NCBI GenBank assembly: GCA_903904805.1
Contig: CAIVDX010000326.1
Location: 1-5,934 of the forward strand
Direction of reading: 5' to 3'
Length of the DNA: 5,934 nt
DNA from: an uncultured Rhodospirillales bacterium
GTDB taxonomy: Bacteria > Pseudomonadota > Alphaproteobacteria > Acetobacterales > Acetobacteraceae
A model generated the notes under the pieces. It was not told the DNA's origin and searched no databases. It was given only the letters and a program-made list of their open reading frames with translations. The first letter of the stretch is position 1. Each line of letters starts with the position of its first letter. Positions 1-5,739 of the stretch are shown here, one piece after another. The translations under genes were made by a program, and so were the position numbers.

Positions 1-1512
1 CTGGCCGTTGGCTCGGACGCGGAGGTGATGGGGCTGAAAGGCGCGGACACCCGTATCGTCGATCTCGGTGGGCGCACGGTTCTGCCAGGCCTGATCGACC
101 CGCATCACCATACGTCGTTCGCCGCTTTGGCCGCAGAGCTGTTCGCCGATCTCGGCTATCCGAAATTTCCCACCCGCGTGGCCCTGCTGGCCGGGCTGCG
201 CGCCCAGGCGGCGGCGACCAAGCCGGGTGAGTGGGTGCTGGGCTATAATTTCGACAATCTGCTGCAAGGTGGCGATTTCACCATGGCGGAGCTGGACTCT
301 ATCTCGATCGAGCATCCGATCCTGATCTGGTATATCAACATGCACGATGCTGCGGCCAACAGCGCGGCATTCAAGATCGCCGGCGTGGGCGAGGATGTCG
401 GCCTGCTGCCGGGCGGCGGCCATTTCGGCCGTGGTGCAGACGGCAAGCTGAACGGCCTGATCTACGAGGAAAGCGCGATGCTGAAATTCGTGCTGCCTGC
501 TTTGCCGAAGATCACGCCCGAGCTGTTCTCCCGCGCGGTGCTTGATTATTTCAAAACCAACGCGGCGCTCGGCACCACCACGCTGCATGAGCCCGGCACA
601 CTCGCCCCTGAATGGATCGCCGGCTTCGCGCAGCTGACCAATCAGGGCGCCTGCCGCGCCAGCGCCAGCCTGATGGTCGATTTTCTCAAGGAGGGCGATG
701 CCTATCGGCCCCTCGGCATCGGCCCGCGCGCCACCCAACTGCCTAACACGCGCTTCTCCCTCTACGGCATCAAGGTCATCGGCGACGGCTCCAATCAGAC
801 GCTCACCGGCGCTCAGACCATCCCTTATCTCGGCACCCAGGACAAAGGCGCGACCAACTACGACATCGCGACGCTGAACAAGCTGGTGGCCGACGTGAAA
901 GCCGCCGGCTGGCCTGTGCTGGTCCATTGCAACGGCGATCTCGCGCTCGACAACGCCCTCGATGCGATCGAGGCCGCCTATGGCGCCGGCACGGCGCTGG
1001 GGATTAACCGGATCGAGCATTGCACGATGGCGCGCGCCGACCAGGTGCTGCGCATGAAGGCGCTGGGCGTACAGCCGAGCTTTCTGATGAACCATGTGTT
1101 TTTCTATGGCGCTGCCTATCGCGACCAGCTGTTCGGCCAGCCGCGTGCCGGGCGCATGGACCCGGCGGCCGATTGCCTCAAGGCCGGGCTGCCTTTCACC
1201 CTGCACACCGATGCGCCCTGCTCGAACGCCGGTCAGCTGCAGCTGGTGCAAACCGCGGTGACGCGCCGCTGCAACGTGGATGGCTCGGTGGTCGGCCCGG
1301 AGCAGGCGATCAGCGTGTTCGAGGCGCTGCGTGCCGTCACCATCGGCGCAGCCGCGCAGATCGGTCTGGCGGAGAGGATCGGCACACTGGAAGCCGGCAA
1401 GGAGGCTGATCTGACCATTCTCGAGGCCGATCCGTTCAAGGTGGCGCCCGACCAGATCATGAACATCAAGGTGAGCGAGACCTGGGTGGCGGGCAGCAAG
1501 GCCCACGGCTAG
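1..1512 (+). CDS. YtcJ-like metal-dependent amidohydrolase (amidohydrolase family 3), 5'-truncated
   Basis: The reading frame is open from the first base, so the start lies upstream; 503 residues remain. The first in-frame ATG (position 25) is internal, because the residues before it already match the beta-rich segment that precedes the metal site in this family. Visible landmarks are the PGLIDPHHH metal motif (His codons at 103 and 109), a GIKVIGDGS segment (Lys codon at 772), LVHCNGD (His at 925), RIEHC (His at 1018) and HTDAP with the catalytic-type Asp at 1210. The C-terminal IGTLEAGKEADLTIL strand is typical of the superfamily. Family members hydrolyse C-N bonds in amides, N-formyl compounds or cyclic ureas using a bound metal. 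The substrate cannot be told from the sequence, and there is no catabolic neighbour inside the window to suggest one. The family is usually 530-600 aa, so perhaps 35-60 residues are missing, and a signal peptide could be among them. Family assignment is firm; specificity is unknown. Confidence 0.9.
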   Translation: MAVGSDAEVMGLKGADTRIVDLGGRTVLPGLIDPHHHTSFAALAAELFADLGYPKFPTRVALLAGLRAQAAATKPGEWVLGYNFDNLLQGGDFTMAELDSISIEHPILIWYINMHDAAANSAAFKIAGVGEDVGLLPGGGHFGRGADGKLNGLIYEESAMLKFVLPALPKITPELFSRAVLDYFKTNAALGTTTLHEPGTLAPEWIAGFAQLTNQGACRASASLMVDFLKEGDAYRPLGIGPRATQLPNTRFSLYGIKVIGDGSNQTLTGAQTIPYLGTQDKGATNYDIATLNKLVADVKAAGWPVLVHCNGDLALDNALDAIEAAYGAGTALGINRIEHCTMARADQVLRMKALGVQPSFLMNHVFFYGAAYRDQLFGQPRAGRMDPAADCLKAGLPFTLHTDAPCSNAGQLQLVQTAVTRRCNVDGSVVGPEQAISVFEALRAVTIGAAAQIGLAERIGTLEAGKEADLTILEADPFKVAPDQIMNIKVSETWVAGSKAHG

Positions 1513-1519
1513 CCGGCTG

Positions 1520-1561
1520 GCGGCGTCGCGCTTGCGGCGTCACGGTTGCGGCGTAATGAGC
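1520..1561. repeat. Short imperfect tandem repeat, 14-bp period, three units
   Basis: The heptamer GCGGCGT recurs at 1520, 1534 and 1548, exactly 14 bp apart. Units 1 and 2 agree at 12 of 14 positions; unit 3 keeps only the heptamer. The repeat begins 8 bp after the amidohydrolase stop codon, in non-coding sequence. It may be simple replication slippage in GC-rich DNA or a set of protein-binding half-sites. No function can be assigned. Confidence 0.5.
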
Positions 1562-1580
1562 GCAAAGATTGGTCCAGCTT

Positions 1581-1615
1581 TGGCAATGACACCGCGGGCG
1601 GCCTTGTCTTTGCCA
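1581..1615. promoter_or_regulatory. Inverted repeat / hairpin upstream of galU
   Basis: TGGCAATGACA (1581-1591) is repeated inverted as TGTCTTTGCCA (1605-1615), with 10 of 11 positions complementary (one T/T mismatch) and a 13-nt GC-rich loop. It sits about 50 bp before the galU start and about 70 bp after the amidohydrolase stop. No U-run follows, so an intrinsic terminator is not well supported. An operator or a 5'-leader hairpin for the galU operon, or a weak terminator for the upstream gene, are all possible. I could not find a good -35/-10 pair elsewhere in this 152-bp spacer. Confidence 0.45.
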
Positions 1616-1649
1616 TCATTCTGGGCCACTCCGCCTGCGTGTGTGGTTT

Positions 1650-1655
1650 GAGAGG
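1650..1655 (+). promoter_or_regulatory. Ribosome binding site that fixes the galU start at GTG 1665
   Basis: GAGAGG lies 9 nt before GTG 1665. The longer in-frame GTG at 1641 would add eight residues (starting MWFERLSI) that would be untypical before the GalU beta-strand, and it has no purine-rich site in front of it. TTG 1656 directly abuts this site and is too close to use it. Confidence 0.7.
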
Positions 1656-1664
1656 TTGTCGATC

Positions 1665-2546
1665 GTGAACAAGCCCCTGCGTAAGGCCGTCCTTCCCGTC
1701 GCCGGTCTCGGCACCCGCTTTCTGCCGGCCACCAAGGCGATGGCCAAGGAAATGCTGCCGGTGGTCGACAAGCCGCTGATCCAATACGCCGTCGAGGAGG
1801 CCCGCGCGGCCGGGATCGAGCAGTTCTGCCTGGTGACCGGCCGCGGCAAGACCGCGCTGATCGACCATTTCGATCATGCCTATGAGCTCGAGGCGACGCT
1901 GCGCGAGCGCAACAAGGCAGAGACGCTCCGCTTGCTGGAAAGCACCACCATTTCGCCCGGCTCGATCGCCACCGTGCGCCAGCAGGTGCCGCTGGGGCTC
2001 GGCCACGCCATCTGGTGCGCGCGCGCCTTCATCGGCGACGATCCGTTCGCCATCCTGCTGCCCGACGATATGGTGCTGTCTGACACGCCCTGCCTCGCCC
2101 AGCTCGCCGAGGCCTATCGCGAGACCGGCGGCAATGTCGTTGCCGTCACCGAGGTGCCGTGGGAGCATACCAACCGCTACGGCATCCTCGATATCGGCCA
2201 TGATGATGGTCGCCTGGTCGAGGTGAAGGGCCTGGTCGAGAAGCCGGACCCGAAGGATGCCCCCTCCAATCTGTCCATCATCGGGCGCTATGTGCTGCTG
2301 CCGCATGTGCTGATGGCGCTGTCTCGGATGGATCGCGGGGCCGGCGGCGAGGTGCAGCTGACCGACGCGATGGCCAAGATGATCGGCTTCACGCCGTTCC
2401 ATGGCCTCCGCTACGAGGGCAAGCGCTTCGATTGCGGCGACAAGATCGGCTATCTCGAAGCGCAGATCGCCTTCGCGCTGAAGCGGCCGGACCTGGCGCC
2501 GCAGGTGCGTGAGTTCCTGAAGAAATATCCCGGCGACGAGGTCTGA
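1665..2546 (+). CDS. galU: UTP-glucose-1-phosphate uridylyltransferase (UDP-glucose pyrophosphorylase)
   Basis: This cytosolic enzyme makes UDP-glucose and pyrophosphate from UTP and glucose-1-phosphate; UDP-glucose feeds exopolysaccharide, cellulose, LPS core and trehalose synthesis. Starting at GTG 1665 the protein is 293 aa, normal for bacterial GalU. The N-terminal nucleotide-binding signature (GLGTRFLPATKAMAKEMLPV, residues 14-33) is followed by the KPLIQYAVEEA helix. Further landmarks are LGHA (112-115), LPDDMV (132-137, with the metal/nucleotide-binding Asp pair 134-135), VEKP (191-194), GGEVQLTDA (227-235, Asp234) and a C-terminal FDCGDKIGYLEA motif, where many relatives have FDCGSK. 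All expected catalytic regions are present. The mutase gene that makes its substrate follows after 5 bp and is presumably co-transcribed and translationally coupled. A longer GTG start at 1641 is possible but less likely. Symbol and function are confident. Confidence 0.96.
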   Translation: MNKPLRKAVLPVAGLGTRFLPATKAMAKEMLPVVDKPLIQYAVEEARAAGIEQFCLVTGRGKTALIDHFDHAYELEATLRERNKAETLRLLESTTISPGSIATVRQQVPLGLGHAIWCARAFIGDDPFAILLPDDMVLSDTPCLAQLAEAYRETGGNVVAVTEVPWEHTNRYGILDIGHDDGRLVEVKGLVEKPDPKDAPSNLSIIGRYVLLPHVLMALSRMDRGAGGEVQLTDAMAKMIGFTPFHGLRYEGKRFDCGDKIGYLEAQIAFALKRPDLAPQVREFLKKYPGDEV

Positions 2547-2551
2547 GCAGC

Positions 2552-3961
2552 ATGAGCTACACCCACAGTTTCGACCCCACCGTGCTGCGCGAATACGACA
2601 TTCGCGGCATCGTCGGCAAAACGCTGCACCAGGCGGATGCGTTCGCCATTGGTCGCGCGTTCGGCACCATCATCGCCCGCAAGGGCGGCTCGCGCGTCGC
2701 CGTCGGCTACGACGGGCGGCTGTCCAGCCCCGATCTGGAGCCGCATCTGGTCGCTGGCCTGCGCGCCAGCGGGATGCATGTGATCCGCGTGGGCCGCGGC
2801 CCCACCCCGCTGCTCTATTTCGCCGGCACCGTGCTGGAGACAGACGGCTCGGCGATGGTCACCGGCAGCCACAACCCACCGGATTATAACGGCTTCAAGA
2901 TGATGATCGGCCGCAAGCCGTTCTATGGCGAACAGATCCTTGAAATTGGCAGGCTCTGTGCTTCAGGTGATCTGGTTCCCGAGGCCCAGGGCAGCGAGGA
3001 AACCATCGACATCGCCGAGCGCTACATCGCCCGGCTGGTGCAGGATTGGGATGGTGGCGACCGCCAGCTGAAGGTGGTGTGGGACAACGGCAACGGCGCG
3101 GCCGGAGACGTGCTGCCGATGCTCACAGCAAAGCTGCCCGGTCACCACACCATCCTGAACGGCCCGATCGATGGCCGCTTTCCCGCGCACCATCCCGACC
3201 CGACCGTGGCGAAGAACCTGGTGCAGATCATCGAGACGGTGCGCGCCCAGGGGGCCGATCTTGGCATCGCCTTCGATGGCGACGCCGACCGCATCGGCGT
3301 GGTGGATGACGAGGGCGAGATCCTCTGGGGCGATCAGCTTCTGGTGCTGATGGGCCGCGACGTGCTGCGCGAGCATCCCGGTGCGACCATCATCGCCGAC
3401 GTGAAGGCGTCGCAGGTGCTGTTCGACGAGATCGCCAAGGCTGGCGGCGTGCCACTGATGTATAAAACCGGCCACTCTCTCATCAAGGCGAAGATGGCCG
3501 AGGTTGGCTCGCCGCTCGCCGGTGAGATGTCCGGCCACATCTTCTTCAACGACAAATGGTATGGGTTTGACGACGCGCTCTATGCCGCCGTCCGCGTGAT
3601 GGGCATCGTCGCCCGCCTGCCCGGCAAACTCTCCGACGTCCGCAAGGCGCTGCCGCAGGTGATCAACACGCCGGAACTGCGCTTTGACTGCCCCGATACC
3701 CGCAAGTTCGGCGTGATCGAGGAAGTCGCCGCCCGTCTCAACGCGGCCAAGGCGCAGGTGTCCGATGTGGACGGCGTGCGCGTGCTGACCAGTGATGGCT
3801 GGTGGCTGCTGCGGGCCTCGAACACCCAGGCGGTGCTGGTGGCGCGCTGCGAGGCCTCGTCGGAGGCCGGGCTGGAGCGGCTGAAGGCGGCTCTGGTCGA
3901 GCAGCTTGAGGCGAGCGGGCTGCAAGCGCCCGATTTCTCCGGCGAGAACGCGGGGCACTGA
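2552..3961 (+). CDS. Phosphomannomutase/phosphoglucomutase (AlgC/ManB-type alpha-D-phosphohexomutase)
   Basis: The enzyme interconverts hexose-6-phosphates and hexose-1-phosphates through a phosphoserine; in this subgroup both glucose and mannose forms are commonly used. The protein is 469 aa, with the four phosphohexomutase domains in order. Catalytic Ser106 sits in TGSHNPPDYNGFK; the Mg-binding loop DGDADR carries Asp242, Asp244 and Asp246; Lys285 and His308 (KTGHS) follow; the sugar-recognition loop GEMSGH has Glu325, Ser327 and His329; the C-terminal phosphate loop RASNTQ holds Arg421, Ser423, Asn424 and Thr425. From memory, these numbers nearly coincide with those of Pseudomonas AlgC, which supports both the start codon and the dual-specificity subgroup. 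A CGAGG element overlapping the galU end (2537-2541) lies 10 nt before the ATG. Placed directly after galU, its most likely job is glucose-6-P to glucose-1-P for UDP-glucose; GDP-mannose supply is also possible. The symbol is left blank because pgm, manB, algC and pgmG are all used for such proteins. Confidence 0.95.
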   Translation: MSYTHSFDPTVLREYDIRGIVGKTLHQADAFAIGRAFGTIIARKGGSRVAVGYDGRLSSPDLEPHLVAGLRASGMHVIRVGRGPTPLLYFAGTVLETDGSAMVTGSHNPPDYNGFKMMIGRKPFYGEQILEIGRLCASGDLVPEAQGSEETIDIAERYIARLVQDWDGGDRQLKVVWDNGNGAAGDVLPMLTAKLPGHHTILNGPIDGRFPAHHPDPTVAKNLVQIIETVRAQGADLGIAFDGDADRIGVVDDEGEILWGDQLLVLMGRDVLREHPGATIIADVKASQVLFDEIAKAGGVPLMYKTGHSLIKAKMAEVGSPLAGEMSGHIFFNDKWYGFDDALYAAVRVMGIVARLPGKLSDVRKALPQVINTPELRFDCPDTRKFGVIEEVAARLNAAKAQVSDVDGVRVLTSDGWWLLRASNTQAVLVARCEASSEAGLERLKAALVEQLEASGLQAPDFSGENAGH

Positions 3962-3970
3962 GCCCCGCGT
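3948..3970. terminator. Perfect 9-bp GC hairpin between convergent genes
   Basis: ACGCGGGGC (3948-3956) and GCCCCGCGT (3962-3970) are perfect inverted complements around a 5-nt loop (ACTGA) that contains the mutase TGA stop. The second arm ends 4 bp before the minus-strand lipoprotein stop. No U-run follows on the plus strand; on the minus strand only TTCTC follows. It is best read as a compact bidirectional transcript-end hairpin, possibly a weak or Rho-assisted terminator. Confidence 0.55.
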
Positions 3971-3974
3971 GCGC

Positions 3975-4298
3975 TCAGTTCGCGGCGATCATCCGCGATG
4001 GCGGGCCTTCCTGCAGCGTGATCGCATCACCGGGCTTCAATCCGGCGGCGTCTGGCTGCACCACGGATACTGTGCGGCCATCCTCCATGCGGGCGACGAG
4101 CTCGACCGCCGCGCCGCTGCCATCACTCAAATGGGCCAGCAACGGCGCGGTGCGCAGCTTCGGCACGTCGCGGATCGTCACCAGCACGGCCTTGCCGGGG
4201 GCGGCTGATTCGATCGTCGGCGATACCTCCGGGGCGGCGCAGCCCGCCAGCATCGCCACAACACCGACTCGAAAAAGCCACTGCATCGACCACTCCAT
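3975..4298 (-). CDS. Small outer-membrane lipoprotein with a SlyB/Pcp-like C-terminal module
   Basis: The 107-aa protein has a short signal peptide and a clear lipobox, LAGC (17-20), so Cys20 should be lipidated; Ala at +2 favours the outer membrane. The mature part is about 88 aa with no membrane segment. Residues 65-98 carry the pattern VEL..R..DG.T..VVQ followed by PGD and EG, which closely resembles the C-terminal part of SlyB/Pcp (17-kDa antigen) lipoproteins as I remember them. Residues 35-43 (GKAVLVTIR) resemble the strand that precedes the glycine zipper in SlyB, but the zipper itself is replaced by a linker of about 20 residues. The start is ATG 4298, with AAGGG 8 nt upstream; ATG 4286 (Met5), with GGAG 6 nt upstream, is an alternative with an equally good signal peptide. 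The gene is divergent from the lytic transglycosylase and convergent with the mutase gene. The lipoprotein call is firm; the SlyB relationship is inferred from motif resemblance, and the function is unknown. Confidence 0.82.
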   Translation of the reverse strand: MEWSMQWLFRVGVVAMLAGCAAPEVSPTIESAAPGKAVLVTIRDVPKLRTAPLLAHLSDGSGAAVELVARMEDGRTVSVVQPDAAGLKPGDAITLQEGPPSRMIAAN

Positions 4299-4326
4299 TC
4301 GGCAAACCCTTGCGGCGGACTATCCT

Positions 4327-4336
4327 TTTGCGCAAA
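4327..4336. promoter_or_regulatory. 10-bp perfect palindrome TTTGCGCAAA
   Basis: TTTGCGCAAA is fully self-complementary and lies 29 bp upstream of the minus-strand lipoprotein start, about where a core promoter or a repressor site would be. Its length and symmetry suit a small helix-turn-helix dimer, but a 10-bp palindrome can occur by chance. Confidence 0.35.
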
Positions 4337-4375
4337 CTGACGCAACGCTTGTGGTATGACCTGCCAATCTGTTAG

Positions 4376-4393
4376 GGACTTAGCGCTGAGTCC
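4376..4393. promoter_or_regulatory. 18-bp near-perfect palindrome, candidate operator
   Basis: GGACTTAGCGCTGAGTCC is symmetrical at 16 of 18 positions about the AGCGCT centre; the single off pair is T/G, which would still pair as a wobble in RNA. It is almost central in the divergent spacer, 77 bp from the minus-strand start and 92 bp from the plus-strand start. It fits a dimeric regulator acting on both promoters. A leader hairpin is less likely because there would be no loop. Confidence 0.45.
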
Positions 4394-4468
4394 TCATCCA
4401 TACTCTCAAGGCTGCCCGTTCCGGCGTGGCCTGGTGCGCCGTTGATATCAGCCACGGCCACCCTTCGC

Positions 4469-4474
4469 AGGAGG
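4469..4474 (+). promoter_or_regulatory. Strong Shine-Dalgarno that fixes the transglycosylase start at ATG 4486
   Basis: AGGAGG lies 11 nt before ATG 4486. The longer in-frame GTG at 4426 would place 20 residues before the signal peptide and has no comparable site. The motif is flanked by TTCGC (4464-4468) and GCGAA (4474-4478), which can pair and present AGGAG in a 5-nt loop. A competing GGCG/CGCC hairpin (4473-4483) is also possible. Confidence 0.75.
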
Positions 4475-4485
4475 CGAAACGCCGA

Positions 4486-5610
4486 ATGAGCCAGCCCATT
4501 GAGCCGATCGTGCGCCGATCCCTTTGGCTGCGCCTCAGCCCCGTCATTGCGGTGGCCGCGCTCGCGCTGCTGTCAGCCTGCGCGACTGACGTGCCGGTGG
4601 ACCAGAGCCAGGAGGCCGCCCGCTATCGCGCCCATGCCCACAACTATACACCGCCTGGGCCGCCGGAAGACCCGTGGGGCCCCTATATCCGCGAGGCATC
4701 AGCCCGCTTTGACGTGCCGGATCGCTGGATTCGCCAGGTGATGCGCCAGGAGAGCGGCGGCAAGCTGTATCATAATGGCATGCCCACCACCTCGCCGGTG
4801 GGCGCGATGGGGCTGATGCAGGTGATGCCGCAGACCTATGACGGCCTGCGTGCCCGCTACGACCTGGGTGACGAGCCCTACAACCCGTATGACAATATCC
4901 TCGCCGGCACCGCCTATATCCGCGAGATGTATGACCTCTACGGCAATCCCGGCTTCCTGGCCGCCTACAATGCGGGTCCCCGCCGGGTCGATGATTATCT
5001 CACCTACGGCCGCGTGCTACCGGCCGAGACACGCCATTATGTGGCGATGATCGGCCCCTACATCGCCGACGCTTATCCGCAGCATCGCTCCGATGTCGAT
5101 CTGAACGGCACGGTGAACATGCCGATCAACCTGCCCGCCACCGGCCGTGGCACCACGCAATACGCCTCCTCGCCCGCCTCGCGCGGAGCGGTGCAGGTGG
5201 CGATGATCCCGGCACCACCGCGCCTGGTCGCGCCACCAGCCCCTGGCGTGGCGCACTCCCCCGCGCCAACGCAGGTCGCCGCTGTGCCGCCGCCACCGCC
5301 GACGGCCGCGCGCGGCAAGGGTTTCGCCTTCATCCCGCACGCCAACGCCGCCGAGCCGTCCCATTCCGCCGGCAGCGGCTGGGCGATCCAGGTGGGCGCG
5401 TATGGCAATGAGAGCCTGGCCCGCACAGCGGCCGGCAATGCCCGTGGCGCCGCCGGCGGTCAGCCCGCGGTGGCCAGCGTGCAGCAGGGCAAGGCGACGC
5501 TCTACCGCGCCCGTGTGACCGGACTGTCGCGTGATGCGGCCGTGCAGGCGTGCCAGAAATTGAAGGCCAAGGGTGGCTGCACGGTGCTGTCGCCGGATGG
5601 GCAGATTTAA
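4486..5610 (+). CDS. Lipoprotein lytic transglycosylase with SLT (GH23) and C-terminal SPOR domains
   Basis: The 374-aa protein starts with a signal peptide (RRSLWLRLSP then a hydrophobic stretch) ending in a lipobox LSAC, so Cys32 is the probable lipid anchor. Residues about 64-175 form a soluble lytic transglycosylase domain: catalytic Glu89 in RQESGG, the GAMGLMQVMPQT motif (106-117), the NPYDNILAGTAYI helix (133-145) and AAYNAGP (159-165). Such enzymes cleave the MurNAc-GlcNAc bond of peptidoglycan with 1,6-anhydro ring formation, in the periplasm. A Pro/Ala-rich low-complexity linker (about 205-290) joins it to a SPOR domain beginning WAIQVGAY (299-306) and running to the end. That domain contains a Cys pair (QACQKL, GGCTVL) seen in many alphaproteobacterial SPOR domains. 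SPOR domains bind denuded septal glycan, so a role in cell separation or septal remodelling is likely. It is divergent from the small lipoprotein gene, and an inverted-repeat spacer follows it. Confidence 0.94.
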   Translation: MSQPIEPIVRRSLWLRLSPVIAVAALALLSACATDVPVDQSQEAARYRAHAHNYTPPGPPEDPWGPYIREASARFDVPDRWIRQVMRQESGGKLYHNGMPTTSPVGAMGLMQVMPQTYDGLRARYDLGDEPYNPYDNILAGTAYIREMYDLYGNPGFLAAYNAGPRRVDDYLTYGRVLPAETRHYVAMIGPYIADAYPQHRSDVDLNGTVNMPINLPATGRGTTQYASSPASRGAVQVAMIPAPPRLVAPPAPGVAHSPAPTQVAAVPPPPPTAARGKGFAFIPHANAAEPSHSAGSGWAIQVGAYGNESLARTAAGNARGAAGGQPAVASVQQGKATLYRARVTGLSRDAAVQACQKLKAKGGCTVLSPDGQI

Positions 5611-5620
5611 AGGAAAACCC

Positions 5621-5732
5621 GTTCTTTTTTGAAAATGCGAACCAAAGAACTTTTCAACGTTTGGCGCCGTCGTTGCGGCGACACCGTATCAACCCGATAG
5701 AAGTTTTTTGCTTCTTTCTTTTGAAAAAGAAG
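5621..5732. repeat. AT-rich element with ~34-bp imperfect terminal inverted repeats; probable bidirectional terminator
   Basis: The left arm (5621-5654) and the reverse complement of the right arm (5699-5732) match at 24 of 34 positions without gaps; both are runs of T and A broken by TTC/GAA. Each arm can also fold on itself: GTTCTTT (5621-5627) with AAAGAAC (5644-5650) followed by TTTTC, and GCTTCTTT (5710-5717) with AAAGAAGC (5726-5733). The centre is GC-rich and holds a CGCCG/CGGCG hairpin (5665-5680). It lies between convergent genes, right after the transglycosylase stop, so it should end transcripts from both sides. Part of the arm match reflects low complexity. Similar T-rich hairpins are, to my recollection, dispersed in Acetobacteraceae genomes. 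Confidence 0.6.
5699..5722 (+). terminator. Candidate intrinsic terminator for the transglycosylase transcript
   Basis: AGAAG (5699-5703) pairs with CTTCT (5711-5715) around a TTTTTTG loop and is followed by the T-rich run TTCTTTT. The stem is short and AT-rich, and it competes with the 8-bp hairpin at 5710-5733. The left-arm hairpin at 5621-5650, followed by TTTTC, is an alternative termination point closer to the gene. Confidence 0.4.
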
Positions 5733-5739
5733 CCCGTCC

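Larger units (their letters stand above)
4299..4485. promoter_or_regulatory. Divergent control region between the two lipoprotein genes
   Basis: This 187-bp spacer must carry the promoters for both flanking genes unless transcription reads through. It is less GC-rich in its left half (about 4320-4400) than the genes. I could not identify a convincing sigma-70 -35/-10 pair on either strand. TTGTGG (4349) with TTAGGG (4372) for the plus strand, and TTGCGT with TAGTCC for the minus strand, are only weak fits. The region does hold two clear palindromes, listed separately. Confidence 0.5.

Noticed and set aside
1641..1664. Extended N-terminus for GalU from GTG 1641
   Set aside because: The extra residues do not fit the family start, and the ribosome site is placed for GTG 1665.
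1509..2402. 297-codon open frame antisense to galU
   Set aside because: It is a shadow of galU in high-GC sequence, with low-complexity His/Gln/Arg/Gly-rich translation, no domain and no supporting ribosome site.
2963..3958. Long open frame of 331 codons antisense to the mutase gene
   Set aside because: It mirrors a fully motif-complete gene; long antisense frames are expected in GC-rich codon usage. Its translation is rich in His, Arg and Gly without a recognisable domain.
4018..4359. Plus-strand frames across the small lipoprotein gene
   Set aside because: The minus-strand frame has a signal peptide, a lipobox and a plausible ribosome site; the plus-strand frames have none of these.
4443..4450. 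8-bp palindrome TGATATCA in the transglycosylase leader
   Set aside because: Too short to distinguish from chance, and no second copy is seen nearby.
4426..4485. Extended N-terminus for the lytic transglycosylase from GTG 4426
   Set aside because: It would put 20 residues before the signal peptide, and the strong AGGAGG serves ATG 4486.
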